A DNA stretch of 64,000 nt from JAHRVQ01 sp051278195 (GCA_051278195.1 JBNMQM010000005.1:1-64000), one strand, 5' to 3'. Shown: positions 26,458 through 36,063, numbered from the stretch's first letter. Notes: a model not told the origin generated them from the letters alone. Translations and numbers: made by a program.

Positions 26458-27723
26458 GTGACAGGAAAGATCTCGCGACTATTAGCACTGCCTTTAGCAC
26501 TACAGCGAGCGACCCAATTTGGTTTACTGATAGTGGCTTGTTGGCTGCCGCTTTCAGCGCAAAGCACCGAGTGGCAAGAGCTTCAAGAAGGGGAAACCCG
26601 TATCGCCGCACCTGAAACGGAAAATGTTGTGATCAAAGCGGTTGAAGTCCCTCTCCCCGAAGATCACTACGAACCCGGACAAGGCACAATTGATAGTGCC
26701 TTTGGTTTTGTCTTTGGCGAGCCGATATCCGATGAAAAAATCGATCGAGACCTTGGCTGGCAAGCGCCTGCAGAGTTACCGCTAAAGCTCAAATATGTCG
26801 GGATCGTCAAACCCTTTACCATGCACCGGGTCAAACTGTTGCCGCCAGCACAACCACCGCAACTAAAGCGACAGTCAGTGAGTTATCGCGCATTTCTAAA
26901 TTTTGACCAACAGCCATTGGTAATCGAAACGAGCTCATTTGATCAAGCAAGCGAGGTAATTGAGGTTATTCAGCGCAAATATGGCACACCCGACAAGGTT
27001 GATGGCCAACACTTGACGTACCACCGCGGTGATCGGCAGTTGCATGTGTTCCAGAAAGGAAATAGCGCGTTTCTGCGCTACGAGGACCTAGCCCTATATA
27101 CCGCCTATATGAGTGAACGAAACCGGAGCCTGAAGCGCAAATTTAGGGAAGATAGGCTTGAGCACCTTTCACCGGAAGAAAAACGGGTCGTAACGCTTGG
27201 TCAGCAGTTGGAGGCATTTCGCCTCGATAATGGCACAGCATTTGGCCTCCCATTTGGTAAGCGTGTCAGTTTTCGAGCGGTGCCAGATGAATTCGTAACA
27301 TTCGACGCACCAAAACCACTCGAAAAATTCGTCCTGGGTCAGTACAAGATCATGGTCAGTCCCGATCTGTTGCCAATCGCTGTTCGTTATGAGCTCACCG
27401 GCGAAGCTGCTGTGCTCGTCCACACCAAAGAACAGATCGAACTTGCCATGGAACTGGCATTTGCTGGCTTTCAGAAACAGACCCCGCACCACAGCGTGGT
27501 CTCATTCAATCACCACGCCTACTCCATACTCATCAGGAGCGGTAAATTCCAATTTACCATCCATGATCGTCAGCAGAATCGGGCAAAAAACGACCGGGAC
27601 AAGCAAAGGAAAATCGACGCGCGCGAGGCTGACAAGGAACGCGAGCGAATTGCGGAGCTAGAACGTCAGCGCCAGGCTATTGCTGCAAGACTGAGGCAGA
27701 TTGAAGAAGAAAAGGCTTTTTAA
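26458..27723 (+). CDS. Exported protein of unknown function with C-terminal coiled coil
   Basis: A 421-residue protein starting at GTG 26458. A long signal peptide is visible: about 20 residues with a basic end, then FGLLIVACWLPLSAQS. The mature part has no motif I recognise; it is mixed alpha/beta and repeatedly places VSYRAF/VSFRAV-like strands, possibly two similar halves. The last ~50 residues are highly charged and helical (KQRKIDAREADKERERIAEL), a likely coiled coil. It sits alone between the antiporter and an acyl-CoA dehydrogenase. Periplasmic location is inferred; function unknown. Confidence 0.7.
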   Translation: MTGKISRLLALPLALQRATQFGLLIVACWLPLSAQSTEWQELQEGETRIAAPETENVVIKAVEVPLPEDHYEPGQGTIDSAFGFVFGEPISDEKIDRDLGWQAPAELPLKLKYVGIVKPFTMHRVKLLPPAQPPQLKRQSVSYRAFLNFDQQPLVIETSSFDQASEVIEVIQRKYGTPDKVDGQHLTYHRGDRQLHVFQKGNSAFLRYEDLALYTAYMSERNRSLKRKFREDRLEHLSPEEKRVVTLGQQLEAFRLDNGTAFGLPFGKRVSFRAVPDEFVTFDAPKPLEKFVLGQYKIMVSPDLLPIAVRYELTGEAAVLVHTKEQIELAMELAFAGFQKQTPHHSVVSFNHHAYSILIRSGKFQFTIHDRQQNRAKNDRDKQRKIDAREADKERERIAELERQRQAIAARLRQIEEEKAF

Positions 27724-27735
27724 TATGCCAAGCGC

Positions 27736-28902
27736 CTAATAACTTTTGGCCTGTCCGAGCACCTGCTCAGCGATAAACGATTTGATTAGCTCTTGGCTGA
27801 TTGGCGCAATGACTGGAATCATGATCTCCCGCAAATAGCGCTCAACATGGTATTCCTTTGCATACCCCATACCCCCATGCGTCAGCACGGCTCTTTGGCA
27901 GGCTGCGAGCGCAGCCTCGGCCGCTAAATACTTGGCGCTATTTGACTCGGCCCCGCAAGACTGCCCCGCATCATAGAGACTAGCTGCCTTCCAAACCATC
28001 AACATAGCAGCCTCCAGAGACATCCAATTTTCAGCTAGGGGGTGCTGAATCGCTTGGTTCTTGCCGATAGGACGATCAAACACAATTCTATCCTTCGCAT
28101 ACTGGCTGGCTTTTGCTAGCGCCACTTGACCAAGACCGACAGCCTCGGACGCAATCAAAATGCGTTCGGGATTAAGACCGTGGAGCAAACACTTCCAGCC
28201 ATCACCTTCATCGCCGATCCGATCTGCCACTGGCACTCTCAGATCATCTATAAACAACGCGTTTGAATCGACCGCTTTCCGCCCCATCTTCTCGATCAAT
28301 CTGACTTCCACCTTGCTTCGATCAAGGTCGGTATAAAAGAGAGACAAACCTTCAGTGGCTTTAGTGCAATCTGCAAGATCGGTGGTCCGAGCAATAATCA
28401 AAATCTTATCTGCGGTTTGTGCGGTCGTGGTCCAAAGTTTACGGCCATTAATCACGTAGTCGTCGCCGTCGCGCACCGCTCGAGTCGATAATCGAGTTGT
28501 GTTCAAGCCGGCGTCTGGTTCAGTGACAGCAAAGCAGGCTCGTTCCTCGCCTTTGATCAGTGGTGGCAAAAATCGAGCTTTTTGCTCATCAGTACCGAAT
28601 TTCACTATTGGATTGGGTCCGAACAAATTGAGATGGACGGCAGATGCACCACTCATTCCTGCACCCGATCTTGCGATCGTGTGGGCCAAAACAACAACTT
28701 CACTGATGCCCAACCCCGCACCGCCGTATGCTTCAGGCATGGCAATCCCGAGCCAGCCGCCCTCGGTGATCGCACGTACAAATTCTTCAGGGAACTGACC
28801 ATCAGAATCACGGGCCAGCCAATAGTCATCGCCGAAACGCGAGCAAACCTTCTCGATGGCATTACGGATAGAAATCTGCGCTTCACTGAGTTCGAAATTC
28901 AT
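27736..28902 (-). CDS. Acyl-CoA dehydrogenase family protein
   Basis: A 388-residue flavoprotein with the full acyl-CoA dehydrogenase fold: helical N-terminal domain, beta domain with ERACFAVTEPDAGLNTTRL and GRKLWTTTAQTADK, and C-terminal helical domain with DRPIGKNQAIQHPLAE and HGGMGYAKEYHVERYLREI. It should oxidise an acyl-CoA to the enoyl-CoA using FAD, with electrons going to ETF. The C-terminal loop reads PVIAPISQELI instead of the common YEGTSEI, so the usual catalytic glutamate is absent there. It is divergent from the TetR gene, which may control it. Confidence 0.88.
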   Translation of the reverse strand: MNFELSEAQISIRNAIEKVCSRFGDDYWLARDSDGQFPEEFVRAITEGGWLGIAMPEAYGGAGLGISEVVVLAHTIARSGAGMSGASAVHLNLFGPNPIVKFGTDEQKARFLPPLIKGEERACFAVTEPDAGLNTTRLSTRAVRDGDDYVINGRKLWTTTAQTADKILIIARTTDLADCTKATEGLSLFYTDLDRSKVEVRLIEKMGRKAVDSNALFIDDLRVPVADRIGDEGDGWKCLLHGLNPERILIASEAVGLGQVALAKASQYAKDRIVFDRPIGKNQAIQHPLAENWMSLEAAMLMVWKAASLYDAGQSCGAESNSAKYLAAEAALAACQRAVLTHGGMGYAKEYHVERYLREIMIPVIAPISQELIKSFIAEQVLGQAKSY

Positions 28903-28982
28903 ATTGTTTTAACCAATTTCTAGTTTGATCATCTATCTTATTGTTACTTATGTATTTATATTGCAATGATAGGACTACTATG

Positions 28983-28997
28983 AACTGGTTAACAGTT
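28983..28997. promoter_or_regulatory. Candidate operator between acyl-CoA dehydrogenase and TetR gene
   Basis: AACTG-GTTAA-CAGTT is an inverted repeat with 5-base arms in the 255-base AT-rich divergent gap (28903-29157). TetR proteins usually bind such dyads near their own promoter. The arms are short, so confidence is modest. Confidence 0.3.
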
Positions 28998-29157
28998 AAA
29001 TTGCAAACTGCATCACCTAACTGAATATCTCCATCAAAGATTCAGTTTTGAAATTCGTAATGCTGCTACCTTATATATGTCGGTGCTTAGGTGGCTGTAG
29101 AGGTCGGCATATAGGTCACACACAAGTCAGTAAACTCGCAGAGATCGAGGACAAAAA

Positions 29158-29835
29158 GTGGTTGAACCAACACGATTGGTAAGGAAAAGGGAAAGAACTC
29201 GTCAAGCACTGATCGAAGCTGCGGCCGTACTGGTCGATGAGCGCGGTCATGAGCGAATTTCCATTCAAGACATAACTGACAAAGCAGACGTCGGACTCGG
29301 CACCTTTTACAACTATTTTGACAATAAACAGATGATTTTTGAAGCCGCTTTGGATGAAATCCGCCAGCGTTTCGAAAAGCGACTCGACGCCTTGCGTTCC
29401 TCGCTAACGGACCCCGCCTCGCGAATCGCCGCAACTTTGCAATTTTGCTTCATGGAAGCTTTGGACAACGAAGAGTGGAAAGTTTTCATCACAAGGTCGG
29501 GGCTTGAAGGAGAACATCTTCTGTTGCAAGACCCTGCCCAATGCCTAGCCGATATCGAAACAGGCGCAAAGAGAGGCCGCTTTAAGATCGACGACCCAGC
29601 CTTTGTCGCGAATCTTATCTATGGCATGGCGCGACACATCACCGTAGAAATCGCCTCGGGTAAGCTTGATCGTGATGCGATCCCCAACACCACCCGATAC
29701 GTCCTGCGCATGCTAGGTTTGCCAGAGTTGGTTGCCAAAGCGATCACTCAAACGCCATTCCCGCCCATTGCTGCACAACAGAGACGTATTCTAAAAGAAA
29801 TTTTGCCACATTTGCGACCTGACCAGAGTGCTTGA
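29158..29835 (+). CDS. TetR-family transcriptional regulator
   Basis: A 225-residue regulator from a GTG at 29158. The N-terminal helix-turn-helix domain (about 8-60) is typical: TRQALIEAAAVLVDERG, then ISIQDITDKADVGLGTFYNY and FDNKQMIF. The C-terminal part is a helical ligand-binding and dimerisation domain. Position between an acyl-CoA dehydrogenase and the ferredoxin oxidoreductase points to an acyl-CoA or amino-acid-derived effector, as in FadR/PaaR-type TetR regulators; this is inference. Confidence 0.88.
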   Translation: MVEPTRLVRKRERTRQALIEAAAVLVDERGHERISIQDITDKADVGLGTFYNYFDNKQMIFEAALDEIRQRFEKRLDALRSSLTDPASRIAATLQFCFMEALDNEEWKVFITRSGLEGEHLLLQDPAQCLADIETGAKRGRFKIDDPAFVANLIYGMARHITVEIASGKLDRDAIPNTTRYVLRMLGLPELVAKAITQTPFPPIAAQQRRILKEILPHLRPDQSA

Positions 29836-30125
29836 CCAAATTTAGCTAACTGGTAACATGCGCACCAAGGCCTACCCGCCTCACAGATGAGTTCGACGCC
29901 AGCGACCCTGGCAAGAACCCGACAATACGAATTCCTAGCAGTGATCCTGCATTGGAGCCAATATGCGAAATTCCCAGTCCAGCGCAATCTCTCTTCTGCG
30001 CTCCTCGCCACGGCGTACCAGTACCCAGTATCCGCACTCACTACTAGCCATTCGAACTAACATCTTGAGTACTGACGAAAACCCATTCGTACTCGAGGGA
30101 TCTCCTTTACAGGTGAGTAGTCGCT
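29836..30125. other. Intergenic region without a supported gene
   Basis: These 290 bases separate the TetR gene from the large oxidoreductase. Short frames occur on the minus strand but are interrupted by stops and match nothing I recognise. The right end (CAGGTGAG, 30112-30119) can serve as ribosome binding site for the next gene. The promoter for the oxidoreductase is presumably here. Confidence 0.4.
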
Positions 30126-33100
30126 ATGGTCGTTAGAAAAGTCCGCTTGGAAGACAAGTACACTCAGAACTCGGGGCGCGTTTTTTTGACGGGCAACCAG
30201 GCTCTGGCCAGATTACCCATGCTTCAGCAGGAGCGTGACAGAGCAGCAGGTATCAATACTGCAGGGTTTATTTCCGGTTATCGTGGCTCACCACTCGGCG
30301 GATTAGACAAAACCCTATGGCAAGCCAGTTCTTTTCTTGAAGACCACAACATCTATTTTAAACCTGGGGTTAATGAAGATCTGGCGGCTACCGCCGTTTG
30401 GGGCTCACAGCAGGTCAATATCTTTGAAGGCGCAAAGTACGATGGTGTATTCGCCATGTGGTATGGCAAGGGCCCCGGCGTAGATCGGTCCGGCGATGTT
30501 TTCAAACACGCCAACCACGCAGGCACGTCTAAGCATGGCGGCGTACTCGTGGTTGCCGGAGATGACCACGGTTGCAAGTCCTCGACGCTGCCACACCAGA
30601 CGGAATATGCCTTTGTTGACGCGATGATGCCGATCCTTAACCCTGCAGGCGTACAGGAAGTTATCGATCTTGGCTTGATGGGCTGGGCCATGTCTCGCTA
30701 TAGCGGTTGTTGGGTCGCACTCAAGACAATTGCGGAAACCGTTGATGCTTCTTTTTCAACGCTCGTTGATGCTCAAGGTTTTGATATTGTCATTCCAGAG
30801 AAGTCGCTGGACGTACATGCCCGCTGGCCAGATAAACCACTAGAGCAAGAGTTTCGCTTACACCATGTTAAGTTGGGTGCAGCACTGGAATTTGCCCGTC
30901 TCAACCACCTAAACCGCATCACCATCGACAGTCCCCAGGCAAAAATTGGGATCGTTTCAACTGGCAAATCTTATCTTGATGTACTTCAAGCGCTGTCAGA
31001 TCTAGGTATCGACGATGCGCTCGCAGCAGAAATCGGCCTACGTGTTTACAAGGTAGGAATGCCCTGGCCGCTTGAGCCAAATGGCATCCGTGAGTTCGCA
31101 TCAGGTCTGGATGAAGTGATCGTCGTCGAAGAGAAGCGCGGCCTGATCGAAGATCAGCTCACCAGCGAACTGTACAACTGGCACTCCGATGTGCGGCCAA
31201 CAGTGGTCGGTAAGCAGAACGAAAAGGGTGAATGGCTCCTGCCGGCAACTGGAGAGTTGACGCCGGCTATCATTGCCCGAGCGATCTGCACTCGGATTAC
31301 CAGAATTTTCACCAGTGAAAGAATCGAAAGTCGACTCAAGTTCCTAAATGACAAGGAACAATATTTGAATAGACCCAAGGATCTACTCGAACGAACCCCC
31401 CACTACTGCTCAGGTTGTCCACACAACACATCGACCGTGGTCCCCCTTGGCAGCCGTGCAATGGGCGGCATAGGTTGCCACTATATGGCGACCTGGATGG
31501 ATCGTGAAACTGATACATTTACCCAAATGGGCGGCGAAGGCGCTACTTGGATTGGCCAAGCGCCCTTTACCGAAACCCAACATGTTTTTCAGAACTTAGG
31601 CGACGGTACCTATTTCCACTCCGGTGTTCTTGCGATACGTGCGGCGATTGCTTCTGACGTTAACATTACCTACAAGATTCTCTATAACGATGCCGTTGCT
31701 ATGACCGGAGGCCAGCCCGTCGATGGTCAACTCTCGGTCGAAAAAATTTCGCATCAAGTCCGCGGCGAAGGTATGAATCGAATTGCAGTTGCCAGCGATG
31801 ACATCACCAAATACGACCGCAGCCTATTTCCCTCTGGTACAACCTTTACTCATCGTGATGATTTAGATGCATTGCAATGCGAGCTACGAGACGTCAAAGG
31901 TGCTTCCGTCCTGATTTATGACCAGACCTGCGCTGCAGAAAAGAGACGTCGTCGCAAACGCGGGTTGATGCCTGACCCTGACATTCGCCCCTTTATCAAT
32001 TCGGCTGTTTGCGAAGGCTGCGGCGACTGCGGCAAAGTATCGAACTGCTTGTCTGTCGTGCCAGATGAAACGCCATACGGCCGAAAACGCAAGATCGAGC
32101 AATCCAGTTGTAACAAAGACATGAGTTGTGTGAAGGGGTTTTGTCCGAGTTTTGTGACCGTTACCGGCGGTAAGATACGCACTGCAGAAAAAGCTGCCGT
32201 TAATTTCGATTTCACCTCTCTACCAGACCCTATTCTGCCGGTTCACAAGCTCCCTTACGGTATTGTGCTGGCGGGAGTTGGCGGCACCGGTGTTACCACA
32301 ATGGGTGCCATTCTCGGCATGGCTGCGCATATAGAAGGCAAAGGTGCTTCTGTGCTGGATATGACCGGACTTGCCCAAAAATTTGGTGCGGTCATTACCC
32401 ACCTTCAGATCGCCAATCATGCCGAGGATATTCATGCTGCCAGGATTGCAGCCGGTGGCGCGAAACTTGTCATTGGGTGTGACCTTGTCGTCGCTGCCTC
32501 AAATGACAGCATGGTCAAGGTAGACCGTGGACAGGCCGCCGCCATTATCAATAGCCACGAGGCGATGACAGCAGAATTCACTAGAAACCCCGACGCCAAG
32601 TTCCCAGCTAAATCTATGCACAACATCATTAAAGAATGCGTGGGCGACGAGACCACGGACTTTGTCGATGCAACGGACGTCGTCGAAAATTTATTGGGTG
32701 ACACGATGGCTGCCAATATTTTTCTCGCCGGTTACGCGTTCCAAAAAGGTCTGATTCCAATCAGCAATGAAGCCATCGTAGAAGCTATACATCTCAACGG
32801 TGCTGGCATAGAGCAAAACCTGACCGCCTTTAAGCTCGGACGCCTCAAAGCCCATTCTCCAACCGCGATAACCTTCGGTGCAAAAATTGAGCATACGCCT
32901 CAGACCTTTCCTGAACTGATCGAGGATCGGCGTCGATACCTGACCGCTTACCAAAATCAAAATCTCGCCGACCGATATCAAACCCAGGTCGACGCGGTCA
33001 CTGAAAAGTATGGCGAAGAAGTCGGCATGGTCGTGGCGCGTTACTACTTTAAGGTGCTCGCCTATAAAGACGAGTATGAGGTCGCCCGTCTCTATTCCGA

Positions 33101-33554
33101 CGGTCGCTTTAAGCAGGCCTTGGCAGAAGAGTTTGAAGGCGACTACAAACTGGCAATACATCTGGCACCACCATTGTTAGCCCCGATAGACAAGCACAGT
33201 GGGCTACCTAGAAAAATCACCTTCGGTTCTTGGATATTCCCGGTATTCAGCGTACTCGCAAAATTCAAATTTTTGCGAGGCTCGAAACTGGACCCATTCA
33301 GCTACACTGCCGACCGCAAACTTGAGCGACAAATTCTGGACGAGTATGAAGACCTGCTAACCCAACTTTTAAAACGAGACGGGGACCCTCAAGAACAGCT
33401 CATGGCACTCCTGGCCTTACCAGAAAAAATTCGCGGATTTGGTTACGTTAAAGAACAGAGTTTTAAGAACACGCAACTCGAACAAGAGCGACTATTGGCG
33501 GCGCTCGATGCAAAGCCAGAGCCCGTTAAAATATTTAGCCCGGAAGCGGCGTGA
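30126..33554 (+). CDS. Indolepyruvate:ferredoxin oxidoreductase-type 2-oxoacid oxidoreductase (fused)
   Basis: A 1142-residue single-chain enzyme combining the IorA- and IorB-type parts. The N-terminal pyruvate-oxidoreductase-like region begins with GFISGYRGSPLGGLDK; a thiamine diphosphate domain follows (CSGCPHNTST near 430, MGGEGATWIGQAPF). Cysteine-rich motifs CEGCGDCGKVSNC and CNKDMSCVKGFCPSF (about 628-680) bind iron-sulfur clusters, and the IorB-like domain begins at VLAGVGGTGVTTMGAILGMA. It decarboxylates aryl or branched 2-oxo acids to acyl-CoA and passes electrons to ferredoxin. The leucine/phenylalanine dehydrogenase just downstream would supply the 2-oxo acids. The real substrate is not decided by sequence. 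Confidence 0.9.
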   Translation: MVVRKVRLEDKYTQNSGRVFLTGNQALARLPMLQQERDRAAGINTAGFISGYRGSPLGGLDKTLWQASSFLEDHNIYFKPGVNEDLAATAVWGSQQVNIFEGAKYDGVFAMWYGKGPGVDRSGDVFKHANHAGTSKHGGVLVVAGDDHGCKSSTLPHQTEYAFVDAMMPILNPAGVQEVIDLGLMGWAMSRYSGCWVALKTIAETVDASFSTLVDAQGFDIVIPEKSLDVHARWPDKPLEQEFRLHHVKLGAALEFARLNHLNRITIDSPQAKIGIVSTGKSYLDVLQALSDLGIDDALAAEIGLRVYKVGMPWPLEPNGIREFASGLDEVIVVEEKRGLIEDQLTSELYNWHSDVRPTVVGKQNEKGEWLLPATGELTPAIIARAICTRITRIFTSERIESRLKFLNDKEQYLNRPKDLLERTPHYCSGCPHNTSTVVPLGSRAMGGIGCHYMATWMDRETDTFTQMGGEGATWIGQAPFTETQHVFQNLGDGTYFHSGVLAIRAAIASDVNITYKILYNDAVAMTGGQPVDGQLSVEKISHQVRGEGMNRIAVASDDITKYDRSLFPSGTTFTHRDDLDALQCELRDVKGASVLIYDQTCAAEKRRRRKRGLMPDPDIRPFINSAVCEGCGDCGKVSNCLSVVPDETPYGRKRKIEQSSCNKDMSCVKGFCPSFVTVTGGKIRTAEKAAVNFDFTSLPDPILPVHKLPYGIVLAGVGGTGVTTMGAILGMAAHIEGKGASVLDMTGLAQKFGAVITHLQIANHAEDIHAARIAAGGAKLVIGCDLVVAASNDSMVKVDRGQAAAIINSHEAMTAEFTRNPDAKFPAKSMHNIIKECVGDETTDFVDATDVVENLLGDTMAANIFLAGYAFQKGLIPISNEAIVEAIHLNGAGIEQNLTAFKLGRLKAHSPTAITFGAKIEHTPQTFPELIEDRRRYLTAYQNQNLADRYQTQVDAVTEKYGEEVGMVVARYYFKVLAYKDEYEVARLYSDGRFKQALAEEFEGDYKLAIHLAPPLLAPIDKHSGLPRKITFGSWIFPVFSVLAKFKFLRGSKLDPFSYTADRKLERQILDEYEDLLTQLLKRDGDPQEQLMALLALPEKIRGFGYVKEQSFKNTQLEQERLLAALDAKPEPVKIFSPEAA

Positions 33555-33565
33555 CCGCCGCTTCC
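33542..33565 (+). terminator. 10-bp hairpin spanning the oxidoreductase stop codon
   Basis: GGAAGCGGCG and CGCCGCTTCC pair perfectly around a TGAC loop that includes the TGA stop at 33552-33554. It is GC-rich and stable, but no T-run follows, so it is either a weak or factor-dependent terminator or an mRNA 3'-protecting hairpin that lowers expression of the gene 97 bases downstream. Confidence 0.45.
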
Positions 33566-33662
33566 TGACGCAATGCTTAAGCAACTCTGAGTATCGCTAA
33601 GAAACCGAATACACAATTGCTAATTCACTATCGATCCATCATCAATCCAGTAAGAGAAAACT

Positions 33663-34775
33663 ATGTTAATTGAGGAATTGGACACAAGATCATTTGAGGA
33701 TTTTGCTGACCACGAAAAAGTCGTCCGATGTGAAGACAAACAGAGTGGTCTGCGCGCCATCATCGCAATTCACAACGGTAATCTTGGACCCGCTCTTGGT
33801 GGCTGCCGCATGCGAGCCTACGACAACGAGCAGACTGCGATAACCGACGCACTCCGCTTATCCAAAGGCATGACATACAAATCAGCGCTCGCCTCTCTGC
33901 CGTTGGGCGGTGGCAAATCCGTGATTATGGCCAACCCAAAAGACACGAAAACCGAAGCGCTCATGCGCTCGATGGGGAAGTTTATTGATACGTTAAATGG
34001 TGCCTATATCGGCGCGGAAGATTCAGGCACCAGTGTCGAAGATCTCCGCATAATGCATCAAGAAACAGAGTTTGTTGCCGGTATTCATGAACGTCAGTTA
34101 ACGGACGGCACAATCGCCAATGGTGACCCTTCACCCTCCACCGCCTATGGCGTATTCACGGGGATCAAGGCAAGTTTGCAACACCGGTTTAATTCCGACT
34201 CCGTGGACGGCGTCAAAATCGCCGTCAAAGGGGTCGGCAATGTAGGCCGAAACCTTGTTAACCTATTGGTCCAAGACGGCGCAGAGGTGTTGATTTCGGA
34301 CGCCTATGAGCCAGCGATTGAACAGGTGCTTAAACATATATCTGAACATGTGTCCGGACATCAACAGGTACACGTCATCAATAACGATGACATTCACAAG
34401 CAAAAGGTTGAGGTCTATGCGCCCTGCGCACTCGGTGGCGGGCTGAATACCGCAACGCTTGTCGAACTACAGGCGCCTATTGTGGCTGGAGCCGCAAACA
34501 ACCAGCTTGCCAATGACGACGCGGGTCAATATCTGTTTCATAAGGGAACCCTCTATGCCCCAGACTTCGTCATTAATGCCGGCGGCATAATCGATATTTA
34601 CTATGAGCGCCATGGCTATGACCACAACATTGTCATGCGACATATCGATAAAATACGGGACACGTTATATGAGATCTTTTCGTATTCGGAGGCGAATCAG
34701 ATTCCGACGCATGTCACAGCGGAGCGGCTAGGTGAATCGCGATTTCTCGGCATAGATATTAGCGACGTCGCATAA
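33663..34775 (+). CDS. Leucine/phenylalanine/valine dehydrogenase
   Basis: A 370-residue NAD-dependent amino acid dehydrogenase of the Glu/Leu/Phe/Val family, the right length for leucine dehydrogenase. Substrate-site motifs: GPALGGCRMR, MTYKSALASLPLGGGKS (both lysines present). The nucleotide-binding domain has VAVKGVGNVGRNLVNLL-type sequence (VKGVGNVGRNL). It deaminates a branched or aromatic amino acid reversibly to the 2-oxo acid and ammonium. With the oxidoreductase before it, the pair forms a two-step route from amino acid to acyl-CoA. AAGAG precedes the ATG at 33663. Confidence 0.9.
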   Translation: MLIEELDTRSFEDFADHEKVVRCEDKQSGLRAIIAIHNGNLGPALGGCRMRAYDNEQTAITDALRLSKGMTYKSALASLPLGGGKSVIMANPKDTKTEALMRSMGKFIDTLNGAYIGAEDSGTSVEDLRIMHQETEFVAGIHERQLTDGTIANGDPSPSTAYGVFTGIKASLQHRFNSDSVDGVKIAVKGVGNVGRNLVNLLVQDGAEVLISDAYEPAIEQVLKHISEHVSGHQQVHVINNDDIHKQKVEVYAPCALGGGLNTATLVELQAPIVAGAANNQLANDDAGQYLFHKGTLYAPDFVINAGGIIDIYYERHGYDHNIVMRHIDKIRDTLYEIFSYSEANQIPTHVTAERLGESRFLGIDISDVA

Positions 34776-34792
34776 ATCTAAAAGAGCGAGTA

Positions 34793-34830
34793 CAGTCCTC
34801 GCCGTCACAATATGGTGAAGAGGAGGACTG
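34793..34830. terminator. 8-bp stem between convergent genes
   Basis: CAGTCCTC (34793-34800) pairs with GAGGACTG (34823-34830) across a 22-base loop in the 73-base gap between two convergent genes. A bidirectional terminator is plausible by position, but the loop is long and T-runs are lacking. Confidence 0.35.
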
Positions 34831-34848
34831 CAGACTCAAGTGCTATCG

Positions 34849-36063
34849 TCAGAGACCAAGTACCATCTTGGCCATGATGTTGCGCTGAATTTCATTAGAG
34901 CCGGCATAGATCGACACTTTTCGAGCATTGAAATAAGCAGGAGCAGCCACAGCGGCATACTCAGCTCCAATCGGATCAAAGTTCACGCCCTTCATTACAC
35001 CCGTGTTATCAAACGGCATGGCGTAGTTACCAACGGCTTCCACCGTCAACTCCGTCATTGTTTGTTGCAGCTCCGAACCACGGCATTTCAGTAGCGATGA
35101 CTCTGGGCCGACGTTACCGCCGGTACTGATGCTGCTGAGTATTCGTAACTCGGTGAATTCCATCGCATGGATATCAATCTCTAACTGGCTTAGCTTACGC
35201 TGAAAATCTAGGTCTTCAATCAAACGAGTGCCATCAGAACCAACCTCTACTTCGGCAATATCACGCAGATTCGCGAGCCCGGCTTTCAGACCGTGTGAAT
35301 ATGCATTACCTCGTTCGAACTCGAGCAAATACTTGGCATAAGTCCAACCCTTGCCCGCTTCACCAATCAGATTCTCAACTGGCACGCGTACATCGGTGAA
35401 ATGCACCTCATTAATTTCCTGATGGCCTTCTGCCGGTCCGTCAATCGTAATAATCGGTCGAACATCTATGCCTGGTGAATTCATATCAATCAGCAGAAAG
35501 GAAATCCCCATCTGACGAATATCTTCATCACTCGTGCGCACTAGACAGAAAATCATATCGGCATACTGAGCCAGCGTGGTCCAGGTTTTTTGGCCGTTAA
35601 CAACATATTCATCGCCGTCACGAATGGCTTTGGTTCGAAGAGAAGCAAGGTCACTGCCGGAACCGGGTTCTGAATATCCCTGACACCACCAAACATTGCT
35701 GGCGAGAATATCAGGTAGGTACTTCTGTTTTTGTTCTTCGGTGCCGTATTTCATGATCACTGGCGCCACCATCGACTGACCAAAGGGCATAATCCCCGGT
35801 GTATCGCCTGCCGTCATTTCCAAGTCAAACAGATACCGCTCGGTAGCTGTAAATTCAGGACCGCCAAACTCGGCAGGCCAATTCAAACCTGCCCAACCTT
35901 TCTTGTGTAATGCTTGCTGCCAATACACGTGATCGTCTTTATCCAGATGGCCATTGGCGCTGCGCTTATGGCGCTCACGCATCTCTGCTGGAAAATTATT
36001 TTTAATCCAGTTGCGCACTTCCTGTTGGAAGGCAAAGTCTTCTTCGCTGAATTTCAGATCCAT
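34849..36063 (-). CDS. Acyl-CoA dehydrogenase family protein
   Basis: A 404-residue acyl-CoA dehydrogenase. Motifs: WWCQGYSEPGSGSDLASLRT and GQKTWTTLAQYADMIFCL in the beta domain, and the C-terminal YAGSNEIQRNIMAKMVLG. In the last one the residue before GSNE is Ala where the classic enzymes have the catalytic Glu, as in FadE-type members active on sterol or branched side chains. It faces the amino acid dehydrogenase tail to tail and is preceded on its strand by another acyl-CoA dehydrogenase 57 bases away, so the two may share a transcript. Confidence 0.88.
   Translation of the reverse strand: MDLKFSEEDFAFQQEVRNWIKNNFPAEMRERHKRSANGHLDKDDHVYWQQALHKKGWAGLNWPAEFGGPEFTATERYLFDLEMTAGDTPGIMPFGQSMVAPVIMKYGTEEQKQKYLPDILASNVWWCQGYSEPGSGSDLASLRTKAIRDGDEYVVNGQKTWTTLAQYADMIFCLVRTSDEDIRQMGISFLLIDMNSPGIDVRPIITIDGPAEGHQEINEVHFTDVRVPVENLIGEAGKGWTYAKYLLEFERGNAYSHGLKAGLANLRDIAEVEVGSDGTRLIEDLDFQRKLSQLEIDIHAMEFTELRILSSISTGGNVGPESSLLKCRGSELQQTMTELTVEAVGNYAMPFDNTGVMKGVNFDPIGAEYAAVAAPAYFNARKVSIYAGSNEIQRNIMAKMVLGL

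Noticed and set aside
29846..30041. Minus-strand frames upstream of the ferredoxin oxidoreductase
   Set aside because: Short, without ribosome binding site, interrupted by stops in adjacent frames and not recognisable as a protein family.
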